Part shown: piece by piece, positions 10,403 to 22,913 of the stretch
Layout of the letters: each line of letters opens with the position of its first letter
How positions within the stretch are numbered: the first letter of the stretch is position 1
Assembly (NCBI RefSeq): GCF_016808095.1
Contig: NC_068972.1
Span: 21,630,289 to 21,694,288, forward strand
DNA: 64,000 bases
Direction: 5' to 3'
Source: Vigna angularis
Taxonomy: Eukaryota; Streptophyta; Magnoliopsida; Fabales; Fabaceae
Translations under genes and position numbers: made by a program
The notes under the pieces: model-generated
The model's database searches: none
Seen by the model: the letters and a program-made list of their open reading frames with translations, nothing else
What the model was told of the DNA's origin: nothing

Positions 10403-11876
10403 TATTTAAGCTATAATTATATAAAGAGAATTCATTATTTGGTGTCCACAATTTCTTTTCTAGTTTTATCGTTTAATAACCATCTTTTTAAATTCAAATA
10501 ATTATTCATGATAAAAAATTTATTTTTTAATATTACCATTTTAATAATTACTTTTTTTAATAGAATTCATCTTTTTCGGTGTCTAAAGTTTCTTTTCTAA
10601 TTCTACCTTTTAATAAATATCTTTTTAAATTCAAATATTTATTCATAATAATTTTTTTTTCTAATTTTATCATTTTAATAATTACTTGTAATAAAAAATC
10701 ATAAAAATTATGTAGTTTTTATAATTAATTTTAATAAAATTTATTTTATATTTTAATACATTTTTTATACAAAAAAAAATGACACACGTGTATTTTCACT
10801 AATAATTACAATGTGAATTGACTTTTATAATGTTTTTACATCTTTATATTATTTTTAATTTTATAGACATAATTATCTTTTTATTTTTCTGTGAAATATA
10901 AAATCACTAGTTCGTAATAATTAATAATGTAAATTTCTCTGTTTAACTTTTCTATTATTTGTTTTTGCAAGCTTTATTTTATATCGTAAACTATAAAAAA
11001 GACTATCGACAATTAAGATTACAAATGTTGGTGTTAATTATTTAATTATGAAAGTACAATGACATTTTTATATATACATTCTTAATAGTAACTTTAGTAA
11101 TATTTTTCATTTAGTAATAGTATAATAATTAATTTTTTATTATCATAAAAAATGGACTAGCATAAACATGAGTTGGTTTTCCACTAGATATTATAATACA
11201 GCAGTTATGCCTCGTTCTTGACCACAGAACCTGTTTAGGACACGTGTTGCTCTAATTATTTAACGAGTTAGACAAATAAAATACACACACAGTGGCATGT
11301 CAATCCCTTGTTATGAGAGAAACTATTCATAATTTTAAATTAATTAAAGTAAAATAATTTCATTTAGTTTAGTCTACTTTTCCAAAATTTTCAAATTTTA
11401 AAATAAATTAAATGATGACCTAAAAGAAATTAAATGAAATGTCCATAAAAGACAAACTCTTAAATAAGATAAACATTAATCTGATAAATTAGTCCTTGGT
11501 ATTGAAGAAAACAAATCAATTTGATCTGTTAATATGATCATTATAGTATAAAAGGGGCAAACACAATATCTGAATTTAATATATGCAAATTTATTTATGT
11601 TCATATAAAAAGAAGACACGAAAAAATATAAATAACTCACATGTTCTTCACTTCCCTCTAAAAAACTATTATTCTTTACCCACGTGCTACTGCTGATCTA
11701 TGCGTGCTGTCTGGATAGGTATGAATTAATTTATTCTTTAGCATTAAAGATGACATCCATCCAATGAAAATAATTTTTGGAATAAGAAATTAATCCTATT
11801 CTAGATTCTGCACTAACTATTTAAAGATTTTAACATCATGCAGTAACAGTAATTTAATAATTATTACAAAACTAAC

Positions 11877-11881
<5 letters not shown>

Positions 11882-11930
<49 letters not shown>
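11882..11930. repeat. (TA)n microsatellite
   Basis: Uninterrupted TA dinucleotides, about 24 units. Confidence 0.95.
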
Positions 11931-11932
<2 letters not shown>

Positions 11933-12669
11933 CAAAACTAAGAAATGACATATTATATAAGTTATTTTATTTAGAATATATTATATTGGTTTCAAAATTG
12001 ATGTTGATCCAAACGATATTATAAGTTAAACAGATTTAATATTGATTAACAATCAATCTAATTCAAAAAGTATCACATTGGTTTCCATCATAATTAATTT
12101 AGTATTGGGAGATAAACATAAACAATTGTTACAAACTAGAAAAAAAATTCTTTAAATGACTAAATAAAATTATTTTTACGTCGTAAATAATATCTTGCCC
12201 ATTCATTGTGAATTCTTCAAAATAGTTGTTCTCAATGATTCATCATTGTAAGAAACTTGTAGTACGAAATATATATTAGTTTCTTTTTTTATATTATAAC
12301 ATAAGAAAGTTAAATATGAAAGAAAGTTAAATTTGAACCTTTTCATATTATTAGTTTAAGCAGTTTATTATCTATTCCCATTAATCAACAAGATTAACAT
12401 GTTATGGTCCACGTCAAAAGCATAATATAGTATCATATACTCAAAGTTTCCTTATTGTCTATTACACTAATATATAAAACTTATGCTATTCATATTTGAC
12501 AAACTAAGAAAAGTTACTATATATAAGCTTCAATGCAAATTAAATCCCTTAAAATAAATCTAGTGTGGTACATCTTCACAAAAGTATTTAGGGATTCCAA
12601 GATATATATTTAAAAATTTTGGAGATATCAACTATATAAAATATACTAAAATTAAAAAGAAATGTTTAT

Positions 12670-12675
<6 letters not shown>

Positions 12676-12711
<36 letters not shown>
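12676..12711. repeat. (TA)n microsatellite
   Basis: Uninterrupted TA dinucleotides, about 18 units. Confidence 0.95.
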
Positions 12712-12717
<6 letters not shown>

Positions 12718-13599
12718 TAAAAACATTAGTCCTCTAAGTAGTCTTGTAAGCTCCGCCATTGGATAACTTCAACGTAAAGGTACCAAAATGAAGTTGATTT
12801 ACTATCTAAGATATTTTCACTAAAAAGAGAAGTCATTAGTCATTTATAACATAATCATGATATAAATAACATATTAGTTATCTAATTAATGCATATCTCT
12901 GTACTAAACTTTTCAACTCTAGCTTCTTCTACAATGAACAAAATGACATGACAATATGGTTTATAGGACAAATAATAAGCTATTGTCAATAAGACCTATT
13001 AAATAACAAATTTAATTAGTGGTATGAAATTAGTTATGTAATAGCTAGAGTAAGAGAATTCAAATTATGCATGAAAATAAAGGGCCGTGTAAAACATTTT
13101 TGGATTCATGAATCCACACTTGAATGTAAGTTTGATATTCCATTCTTTTATTCCCTCTCACTTTTGCATACTTTTATGCTCAAAGAAATCACAAATATCA
13201 GGATTCCCATGTAGGCAATTAATTCATTTAGATACGTGCATTAATAACTTAAAGTTTATGTTAATTTTCAGAAAACATAAGTTAAATAAATAATATTGTA
13301 CTCACATCATTCAAAGTTGAATTATTGCAATGTTCAACATCTGACTATTGTAAATGATTTCAAAGACATCTTATATGTTTATATACAATGATATATTATT
13401 ATTGATTCCAAATATTGTTGTATCCCAATGACACAAGATGCTTGAAACAAATCGTGTGAAACCTTAAACATTTTCCTAATTGGATTAACATATTGGTGAG
13501 GTTGGGGTTGAGGCTCATGGCTAAAATTAGATGCAATTGAGGGAGTTTTGTCTCTTCCTAAGGTCCTGCAAAATCGACTAACAAACTTAAATATGAAGT

Positions 13600-14340
13600 T
13601 TATGTTAAACCTTGTGTATCAATGTAATCAAGAAAAACATATATGCTTCTTTATTGAAATTTCCTTAATTAAGTGTTTAGGCGATCAGACAAATGTTCCT
13701 AAATAAACATCAATATCATTTCTTAATTATCTTGGTCCTTATATCATCATAGATAACATCATACATTCTTTCTTCATAGACAACCAATATGAAAAGTGTT
13801 AAATGATGAGCAAAACAAGAAACGAACTATGCTTCCTACTTAAACTACCATAAGGATTCATCCATCAATTCAAGATAAAGTCTCAAATTTCTTGGACCAC
13901 TCCTAAACTGTGGATATAAAGTATCAATTTTCTTCCATCGGGGTGAATCAACTATCTATCATAACAATCCATCACTCTCTCTTCCATTTGCATGCGATAT
14001 AAGGTTTTTTGCATCATTAACATTGAGAAATAAATGATTAAATTGAGGAAGATACCATAACAATTTTGTAAGAGGACCCTTCTTCATATTATCTTCATCA
14101 CTATCATAATCTTTCACTTTGTATCGTAATACCTCACATCTTGGACACTTAGTCAATGTTTCAAACTCTTTTATGTACAATATACAATCATTTGGACATG
14201 CATGTATTTTAGTATTTAATACCCATAAGACATAATATCTTCTTCGCCTCATAGTGATGAGTCAATAATGTATTAACTTATGGAAGCATTTTAGGAAACA
14301 ATTCGAGTAATTCATTAAAACTTATATTGGTCCACCCATT
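13600..14340 (-). pseudogene. CACTA TNP2-type transposase relic
   Basis: The best-preserved frame (14252 to 13959) reads NTKIHACPNDCILY, a CPRC zinc-ligand motif, VLRYKVKDYDSDED, KLLWYLP and NANGR-like NDAKNL / HANGRESDGLL, in the order of the TNP2 transposase N-terminal region of En/Spm elements. Upstream, in other frames, EAKKILC and a preceding WVDQYKF segment fit the same protein. Downstream, near 13900, PRNLRL and later IDVYL-like pieces are recognisable. The stretch normally between WYLP and the RLF..NDAKN block is shortened. Multiple stops and frame changes make it a pseudogene. No CACTA termini can be tied to it, so it is probably an old autonomous-element remnant. Confidence 0.8.
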
Positions 14341-17300
14341 TTGTGCCTTGACATTAAATTATCTTAATATTGCTTACAAACGTGTGAAACTTGTACAATA
14401 GGGATATAAATCTTTTTTTGAATGATCTTTCAATGAATCATACATGTGTGCTTGATGGAAATTATCTTCTCCAATATTATGAATCACATCTTCCATGCAA
14501 TCCTCACAATGTAGATTGGACTTTTAAAATTTTGATACGATTGAAAGGTATACAAATTCACCATGCCAAGTTTGTACTGAATAACTCTTTAGAAAATCAT
14601 CATAAAAAAGATGTTCATTTATCAACTCAATATGTAGCCACTCCCATTCAGATAATTAACACATGGTAAAAATATTTTTTATTCACATTTTTTCCATTTT
14701 ATTAAGAAAATTGTAGAAACTCTTCAACGTCATTCTCATACTCTTCGTCCAATCACTAGAGACACTTTGTCTTCCTGATTGTTGGGTGTTGAAATGAAAT
14801 ATGATGGGTTTCATGTGTGTGTGGGGGATGAAGAGGGATTGAGGAGGAAGGAAAGAATTTAAGATTGCAATTTGTATCTGAGTTTGTTCTCTCTGAAAAA
14901 TTGGATATACCCATAATCTCATGTTTAGGTTCACTTTGTATACCAATTTTAGGTCTAACTGATATAAAAAAAAACTTATAATTTATTAAAACTTTGTCAT
15001 TATGCTACTTTTTTATATTAGTTTTTAGTTTAAGATCTAACACTATTTATAAAATTACCACCGTTTCACTTTTTATACATAAGATCAATATAATATTTAC
15101 GCTATTTTAATCTGGTGTTACAAACATAACTAATAAATGAACACAATTGCAGTTCTGGTATAAAATAAAGGCTTTGGTAAATGGCGTAGAATTGAAGTAA
15201 TTTATTTTCTTTGGTGTTGACTTTATCGAGCAGAAAACAAGTTGAAGCGTTGTGATTGTGATGACTGGTTTTGGGGATTGAAGAGAAAAGTAAAAACAAA
15301 AGATCGTATTCATGATGATGGGTAAGAGAAAAAGGTTAGAAATCCATCACTCTCGTGAAACCTCTAACCAGTTATTCTAATTTGCATTTCACTCCATCCA
15401 CAAAACGACACCGCAGTTACCCATATTTTCCCAGAGAAACACATCAATAATGTGTTATTACATTATTCGTAACACGATGATGACGACGTAGCACATATTT
15501 TCGAAACAACATTCGGGTTTTGTTTTAATGCTTGAGTGGTAGGAAGATGATAGATAGAAAGTTGGATAGCTATTTAAATTGGTGATTCATTATTATTATT
15601 ATTATTATTATTATTAGGAATGAGATACATGGACGGTGCAATGGGCATGTCATGCCAGAGCATTGCACAGAGTGTGTTTTGTCCATATAGGGTTACATAA
15701 GAATATTAATGGATGATGTGATGACCCCATGGCATGGTCAACATCAAACCAAGTATACACCAAAGCCGAAAGCTAATCATAAAATCCTGTGATTTTCATC
15801 ATGTCGTTAAGTTAAAGCATGATCATATGCATGTGGGTCACCCCAACCCAACTCTTGTTTCAAAATTCAACAATGTTTTCTTCTTTTCTTCTTCTTTGCA
15901 CCACTTCCAGATACTCATCTTATCTTTTTAAGAATGTTTCTTTTTGTTACCATATATACCGTTGATTAATCAGGTTGGTACGTGCGAAGTTGAGATTTAA
16001 GTTTCAAAAACATAACTTTAAGTTGAAAATTTGTGGATCAAATAATATTATTAGAAAGAAATATGTATTAAAAATATGGTCCGAGTTTTCCATGATCAAT
16101 ACTTCATATGAAGTCGCTTTCATATTCATAACTTTTTTTAAATGATGTTTGAATAATTAAGTAATATGACTCTCCACTAAATTTTAACTTCTCTACTATT
16201 ATAGTTACAATTCTTTATAACAAAGCGTTTCTGTTAACATAAAAATTTATATTTCAAAAATACATTACATATATACTTCATGCAATAACTTTAAGTTAGC
16301 AGAAAGTCCTTAAATAAAATAGGGTGTCGATTTCATAATACAATGAATTTCAATATGTATTTTGTTGAATAAACAAATGGAGGGACTGAGAATATAATTT
16401 GGTCTATACTATTACAAGGGAATTCTTCATGTCCTTCATGTATACATTTATTTTTTATTTTTATCCGTTAAATAATTATTTTTTAAATTAAAATAATTAT
16501 TTTGCCAATTTTATTCTCTAAAGTAATTTTTTTTTAAAAAATTAATATAATTTATTTGACTTTTTTAATTTAAGCATTTTTTAAATTAAAAAATTATTTA
16601 CAATAAAATTGTAAAAATTATCTATATTTACTTTTATAATTATAATAATAATAATTTTATTATTATTTTTTATGAAGAAAAAAATTCACTAGTCTAAATA
16701 AAGGAAATTCAAATGTCATTCGCTTTATCTTTTTAGTTATTTGTATTTTAATGTAACAAATAATTAAATAAACGAACGATGCGTATACTTTAGTATATGT
16801 TTGGTTTATAAATCACTTCAAAGGAAAGAAAGAGACTGAAAAAAGCGAGACGAAAAAGTAAATTAGTTCTATAAATTATGTGAGAAAAAAAAATAAAAGA
16901 AATAAACTTAAAATGTTCTTCTTTCTTCTTTTTTTCTAGAAAATAAAATAGTTAAATATAAAAAACAGTGAATATTACAATAACAGGAATGAAAATAAAA
17001 CATGTTTTTTTTCTTGTTTCCTAGAAAATTGGATAGAATATTGTATTTAATCGCAGTTATTGTTTGAGTTGAAATATAAGGGCTACGTTGTTTGTTAAAA
17101 TATATTGAAATATTGATTTGATTTCGTTAACTTTTGAAAGTTTTCTATTACATATTTTACATTTTTTGAAGATGAGTGTTATGTAACGCGAAAGGGCGAA
17201 TAAATACCAAAAAGTCATTTACGTTTTTAAATATTTTGAAAATGGGTGTTGTGCAACGTGAGAAGTTGGAAAGATACCCAAAACAGAAAACCAAGAAAAC

Positions 17301-17981
17301 TATATTTGATTTTGTTAATTTTTACTTTTATCATATTTTAAAAAGAACTATTTATTAAACTTTATTTCAATTTAAATAATTTTATTATTTTTAGAAAAGT
17401 GAAATGCAAAAAGTAGAGTGGAAGTAAAAGTAAAACCTAACACTTATTAAAATATGAAAAAAGGAAAACAAGGTTGCATGTATAAGATGTGAGAATTAAA
17501 TATGAAAGTGGATAAAGTTGGAATAAAAAATAATGAGAGTATATAATGGGAAAACGCAGGTGCAAGCAAAACAGTGTCTAGCCCAAAATAAGTGGAGTGT
17601 ATGTTCAGTGAAAGCGCCGCGAAGAATTAAAATTATAACCCGATCAAAATGCAAGGTGTGTGTAGTGAAATGTGTAGGTGTAGGAAGCAAAAAGAAACAA
17701 AATGCATGGGGTTGGGGGGTTAGTACATAGGAAGTGCATGAACTAAGAGAAATAAACAAATAACGTTTTTTGTTTGTGAATGAGGTTGTATATTTAAAAA
17801 TCCGAATGGTGGTTACCAGACAGTTATGAAGAGTAATGAAAACTGTTTCTGTGAACCTTGGCTAATCACACTGCATATTCTGAGTGGTAAATTTTAAGGC
17901 TAGTGGAAAGCAAAACGGTAGTTTGAAAATTTTAAACACTGGGCTATTGGGCCTAACTTTAGAAAAGATGGTCAAAAACTA
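14341..17981. other. Non-coding intergenic DNA
   Basis: No gene is supported. Notable contents are a (TTA)n tract at 15590-15616, the AT-rich dispersed repeat at 16390-16700, and a short diverged tandem duplication at 17160-17285 (GATGAGTGTTATGTAACGCG versus AATGGGTGTTGTGCAACGTG). A GC-richer patch at 15340-15480 shows no open frame. Confidence 0.4.
15590..15616. repeat. (TTA)9 microsatellite
   Basis: Nine perfect TTA units. Confidence 0.9.
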
Positions 17982-19188
17982 GGGTGTTACTCCCTCCACC
18001 ACCACATTTTCTCCCTCCACCTCCCCAATTTTATTACATATTTTTTGAATTACAAAACTAACCTTTTATAATTACAAAAATAACCTTTTTACTTTTTAAT
18101 CCTAATTATTTACTTTGACCCTAAAATCTATCTTTCTACTCCTTCTCACCCACCTCCGCACCCTCTCAGATTCTCACTTAAACTCCATCACATCCGTTTT
18201 TCATCTTCCATTTTCCCTTCATATTCGTTTTCTTCCTCCTTCAGCAGTTCGGCAGTAAGGGCGATACACGGCGCGACAGTGCGGCAGTGCGGCGGTGAGA
18301 TGTGGTGGTGCATTCTCCCGATGATATTTCGCTATGTTGTGTGTTCTGTGTGCTTTGCGTTTTTTTTTGCTGTGTGCGTGTGTTGGGAGGAAGGAAAAAA
18401 ATAATCAGGCAAAAAACGAATGTCGGGTATCCGTTTGGATCTGAAACAGATGTCGATATCCGTCGACGGATGTCGACATCCGTTTCAAATCCAAACGGAT
18501 ACCCGACATCCGTTGGCCTCTAGTTTTTAATCTACTAATTGGAGGATATAACAAATGAAATTCAGGTATCACATCCCTTCTAATCAGCACAATTTACATT
18601 GAAACTAATCATACCAGCATTGAAACTAATCATACCAGAATTGTAATGTTTATCATTTACCAGCATTCCCTCGTTTGACAGTCACAGGTCTATCCAAACT
18701 AGATGTTTTTACCAATCACGAACCTCAAAGTATTGTTAATCTCAAAATAACCAACATTTGCAAATTCCAAGCATTATTCTTTTCTCTAACCGGAAGCAAA
18801 GATGAATCTCCAGAAAAAATATTTACTTCTAATAATATTCACCCTGGGTAACTCCTATTTCACACAAATATCCCATCTTGTCTTTCATAAGAAAGGAAGT
18901 ATTCATTTTCATGTGAAAGTTTAATTCCCAATCCTACTGAAGATTTGGGTTGGCAAACCTCCTCCTAAGCTGCAGTGTGGACCTTTTTCCTGTCCTTAGT
19001 AACACTTTCTATCAAGGTCACATAAAGATCCATCCATGTGGATTGCTTGATACATTTAGCAACATTCTTCTAAAAATAACCCTAAAATTTTAATAAGGGT
19101 AAAATAGAAATAAAAAAATAAATAAAAGGGTAAAAGAGGAATGTGGGGGTGGAGGAAGCAAGTTGTGGTGGTGGAGGGAGTAACACCC
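17982..19188. mobile_element. Non-autonomous Mutator-like element (MULE)
   Basis: The terminal inverted repeats start GGGTGTTACTCCCTCCACCA at 17982 and, on the other strand, at 19188. They continue with CTCCCTCCACCTCCCC-type sequence for about 45 bp. Both ends are flanked by the 9-bp direct repeat CAAAAACTA (17973-17981 and 19189-19197), the target-duplication length of Mutator-like elements. The 1207-bp interior encodes no transposase. It contains a CG-rich segment (18240-18310), a 90-bp near-perfect palindrome and, on the - strand near 19070-18960, about 33 open codons (read as TWMDLYVTLIESVTKDRKKV) that look like a captured exon of an unidentified gene. A Pack-MULE is therefore possible. 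Confidence 0.85.
18420..18509. repeat. 90-bp near-perfect palindrome inside the MULE
   Basis: The two 45-bp halves pair around a central GTCGAC (18462-18467) with only three non-complementary positions (18441/18488, 18448/18481, 18457/18472). Both ends read ATGTCGGGTATCCGTTTGGA on their own strands. A transcript would fold into a loopless long hairpin. Confidence 0.95.
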
Positions 19189-20645
19189 CAAAAACTAAAG
19201 TAAAAGGGGTGAATACAAAAGAAATTGGACTGTCAGCCATTTTTATGAAAGAAAATTAAAAAGGTGGAAATCTAGTTAAGCACAAGAACTTTTCTTCATG
19301 ATACTTTGATCTATATCTTCTTAAAAGACAACACCAAGTAGACTAATTTGAGAGTAAAAACAATATGTATTTATTAAAAAAAATTATGTATCTTAGATGT
19401 ATCATATAAAAAACAACATTTTTTAATTACATTCTACTTTTAACATAGTCTATGACATAAATGATATCTAATAAAAAAATCATAATTATTACTCAATAAA
19501 CTAGTTTGAATAAACATTTTCTTAAGACAATAATAAAAATATAATTTATATATATCAATCAACGAATAAATAGAATAATTTCTGGTTATTATTTCTTTTA
19601 TAATTTTAAATTTATACGCTTCCATAGAAGCATTAGCAATTTTTTTAGGCTATATAATAATTGCACCAATAAAAATAAGTTGTAAAGGGTGTTCACATAC
19701 CTTATATTGTCATTGATTTTTGAAGATTTTTAAAATAGTGCATGATATAAGTTTGAGTTTTTACTAATTTCCTCCTTACAAACCTTTTTTTTATAATTTC
19801 AGCCTACAAATATGCACAATAATAAGTGTGTATGCACATTATTTAGAAATAATTAGGTCTTAATTAAGATTACAACAATTGTAATACCAACATGTCAATA
19901 ATGTTGCTTGCCTCTGTGTGCAAATAGGTTAGGAGGTTTCAACAATATTTCAAATTACATAGAATGTCAAACATACATGTATTTATTTATGACAACAATA
20001 TGAACAAAAGGAGAGCAAAAACAAGTTGCAAATGTCCTACAAGTTGTTGGAGGTAGGCTTAATTGGCCACAAATGCCAAAGTGAACAAGCTGCAAGATTT
20101 TTGAAGTTCTCCAAGTGCTTTTCATTGGAAATAGATTCCTTTGTAGCTTCCTACAAGATAATTCTTACATAATTTTAAGGGAAATTTCAAAAATGATAAG
20201 TCATCCACCATTTGCTTTAGTTGCAATGTTTACAAACCTTTAAAGCTCAAGTTCCTAAACTAACAATGCCAAAGTTGTCATGCATCTTCTATGATTGCAT
20301 TGAAACTAGTGGGTCTGGGGAAGGAATACAACATGTAAAATAAATATTTGATTGACAAACATATTTTCTTTCATAATCAAGCCTGTTTCAAGATGATATA
20401 CTTTACATTGCTGGTGTTGAAACATAATACTGAATCCTTTCTCTTACAATTGTCCAAGACTGAGTAGATTGCTCTTTACTTGAGACTCATAAAACACTTC
20501 TGTAATGATGTTGATAAATCCATCTATCTCTAATATAATATTTTCTTTCTTATTGACCACTATATTAAAGTTGATGTCTAACTTTATTGAATTTGTAAAC
20601 TAGTCATCAAAATTGAGAAAATACATCCGTTTGTCACACATATAA

Positions 20646-21580
20646 TGTCGGAACAATCGGTACCGTTATAGAGTCGCGCAGCGGAATAAAATATTCGGAA
20701 AGCGTGTTACGGTCACAATACGTCCAGTCATTAATCACTATAAATAGTGATTAACCTTTTTCACTAAAAATATAGTTGTACAGATTACAAGATAATGAAA
20801 TGAGCAAAGAATAGAAAACACCTTCTTTCGACAAACGAACCAGAAGAGTGCAACAAGTAACTTCCTTCGACAAACGAACCGGAAGAGCTTCCTTCGACGC
20901 ACGAACCGGAAGCAACAACTCTGCCAACTTGAAGAGAACTACTCCGACCTTTGACACACAAAGCGTGAGCTTCTCCTATTCACAAGACCAGACAAGAGCA
21001 CTCTATCACTTTGAGAACTTCCTCAGACAAACTGTATTCTCAAAATGGCATAGATCCTTTTCACTCATAGAGAGCTTCCCTTAGGCACAAAGCTCTAATA
21101 CTCTCAATTGAAAAGTTTTTTCTAAGAGCTGTGAAGACCTCTATTTATAAGCCTAGTTTCGTGCAGGGACAAAAACTGAAAAGACATCTCCCAACTGCCA
21201 CTGATAATCGATTATCATATGTGATAATCGATTATTTGTGTCCGTTATGGGGTTTTCAAAATGTGATAATCGATTATCCTGAGCAATAATCGATTATTCC
21301 AGAGACTTGGACAGTATTAAATGAAACAGTGATAATCGATTATTCTGTGTAATAATCGATTATTTGCGCAAACAACTCTCTTCTAAATTGGCTCGTGATA
21401 ATCGATTATTCCTCTTGATAATCGATTATTTGTGCAATGACTCACTAAATACGAAAACTTCTAAGAGTTTTTACATCATTACATTTTATCCTATACATTT
21501 GTTTCTACAAAATGCGTTTAACAAAGATGCATTTAGAGTCTTCAATTCTTCAGCTTTTATCATCATCAAAATTTCACAGT
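20646..21580. mobile_element. LTR-like insertion within the Copia relic
   Basis: The Copia reading frame is interrupted between its protease motif and the pre-integrase region. The intervening block starts TGTCGGAACAATCGG at 20646. It has three copies of a CTTCGAC(A/G)(A/C)ACGAACC-GAAG phrase (20823-20910), a TATTTATAAG promoter-like box near 21143, and an array of palindromes (21204-21429), ending before about 21580. The LTR nature is inference: only the left end is sharp, and no target duplication was recognised. Confidence 0.5.
21204..21429. repeat. Array of eight ATAATCGATTAT palindromes in four pairs
   Basis: Perfect copies of the self-complementary 12-mer start at 21204, 21224, 21266, 21286, 21332, 21352, 21398 and 21418. 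Within each pair the spacing is exactly 20 bp. Pairs are 62, 66 and 66 bp apart. Sequence between copies is less conserved (TGTG, CAGTGATA and TTTGTGC recur), so the palindrome itself appears to be the conserved unit. Confidence 0.97.
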
Positions 21581-21582
21581 AG

Positions 21583-21802
21583 CTTCAAGATACCAATGCT
21601 CCTCATTGGTAACATATAATTGTTACATCTTAAGTCAAGAAACCACATATTTATTTTATGAAGTTCATTTTCTTTAACACATGACATTAGTTCTTCAAGA
21701 TACCAATGCTCCTCATTGGTAACATATAATTGTTACATCTTGAGTCAAGAAACCACATATTTATTTTATGAAGTTCATTTTCTTTAACACATGACATTAG
21801 TT
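21583..21802. repeat. 110-bp tandem duplication in the Copia relic
   Basis: CTTCAAGATACCAATGCTCC begins at 21583 and again at 21693. The two 110-bp units differ by a single A/G change (near 21634 versus 21744). The unit spans the protease-site relic. As 110 is not a multiple of three, it adds a further frame break. The near identity indicates a recent event. Confidence 0.9.
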
Positions 21803-22250
21803 CTTGACTCACTGCAAAATTAATCTCTTCTTGACTTTTCACATAGTTATCCTCTCCTTTTTGCTTAATTGTACATTTTGGTTCAAAATGGCCAAGCTCA
21901 TGGCCAAAATAACATTCTACCTTTGTTTTGTTGAGATTTTGTCTACCTCTTCCTCAATCTCTACCTTTGAAATTCTCTATCTTCATTATGCAAGTTGGTC
22001 TCTATGAGTGTCCTTCAATACATATTCTTTGCCAACTACAACTCGTAATGTATTTGTATTTTTAGATTCTTCTATAAAACACACAACATAATTGAAGTTG
22101 GGAGTCATTGAACTCAAAATCTTCTCCACTATCTTGAGTGTTATCTTGATTAACATATTTTCTTTTCTTCATGTGAAGAACTACATATTCATTTTGCAAT
22201 GTTGGCAAATAAATTCATTTGACACGAATTATCTTTGACATTTCTATTTC

Positions 22251-22913
22251 ACGTCAAAAATTCTTTAACATGTATTTATTAATTACGGTCTATATAATTA
22301 AACAATCTAATACTTGAAATAGATAATCTTTTAGCTTTCAATTAGTAAATGTCATCTATGCTGTAATACAAATTTTATTTTTTATCATGTTCCAATATTT
22401 CTGAGTTAAGAAAAATCTCTATTACCATCATTCAACTATCATAATGATTATCAAATTTTTTGTTCTCTCAAATGTTATAATTTAATCTATATATTATAAT
22501 AAGTTCCGCAATGAAAAGCTACACAAAAATAATAATTTGAGAGAAAAAAATTATCGATCTTATTAAATTGGAAACTATTAATTATATAACTTTAGAAAAA
22601 AAAATTGAACACCCACAAAAAATTACCTATACCACTATCATTACAAATTAAAGGATAAAGTTCCATAAAAATAGGAATTCATTACCTAATAAAACAAATT
22701 TGAATTAATCCTAACATACTTTTATATTGCTGATCTGACGGACGTCTTTTTCATCCATATCCGATCCTCGTCCCACTCCATTACAGCGCAACACACTTAT
22801 CTGTTCGGAACTTCAATTTGGACAAAAATACCCTCACCAGTGTTCGATCATGGCACACATTCGTATTATAACTACCCACTCTCTACATTCGCCACACCTA
22901 CGGACCAACCACC
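22251..22913. promoter_or_regulatory. Upstream region and presumed promoter/5' UTR of MCCA
   Basis: The sequence is AT-rich to about 22730, then shifts to GC-richer leader-like DNA (GATCTGACGGACG..., CACTCTCTACATTCGCC) up to the start codon. A TTTATATTG at about 22719 could act as a TATA element. No transcription start can be fixed from sequence. Confidence 0.4.

Larger units (their letters stand above)
10403..13590. other. AT-rich intergenic DNA with microsatellites
   Basis: No coding sequence is supported. About 10435-10800 is an AT-rich repeat that recurs at 16390-16700 and 25060-25440 (shared phrases such as TTTAATAATTA, TTTTTAAATTCAAATA, an oligo-A stretch and a closing CACGTG or CACTAG). 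Two (TA)n tracts lie at 11882-11930 and 12676-12711. Confidence 0.45.
19940..22250 (-). pseudogene. Decayed Copia-type polyprotein
   Basis: On the - strand, gag/pol landmarks occur in the correct order. A zinc knuckle relic at about 21930-21870 reads CYFGHELGHFEPKC. A protease-site relic reads WFLDSRCNNYM (about 21750). After the LTR-like block come KRMYFLNFDD, IILEIDGF, SNLLSLGQL and CKVYHLETGLIM (about 20640-20340), the GAG-pre-integrase region. Then a CKNYLVG..KRIYF-like stretch leads towards the integrase. Frameshifts and stops are frequent, and reverse transcriptase/RNase H are missing. The element is dead. It lies just upstream of the MCCA gene and could contribute repeats but no protein. 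Confidence 0.75.

Noticed and set aside
9627..10451. Long - strand open frame of 274 codons with an internal repeat
   Set aside because: It spans both LTRs of the Cassandra element. The repeated protein text simply reflects the duplicated LTR, and Cassandra encodes nothing.
21204..21429. CRISPR-like array of short direct repeats
   Set aside because: The repeats are 12-bp palindromes with similar spacers in a plant LTR-like block. Plants have no CRISPR arrays, and spacer lengths alternate between 8 and about 50 bp.
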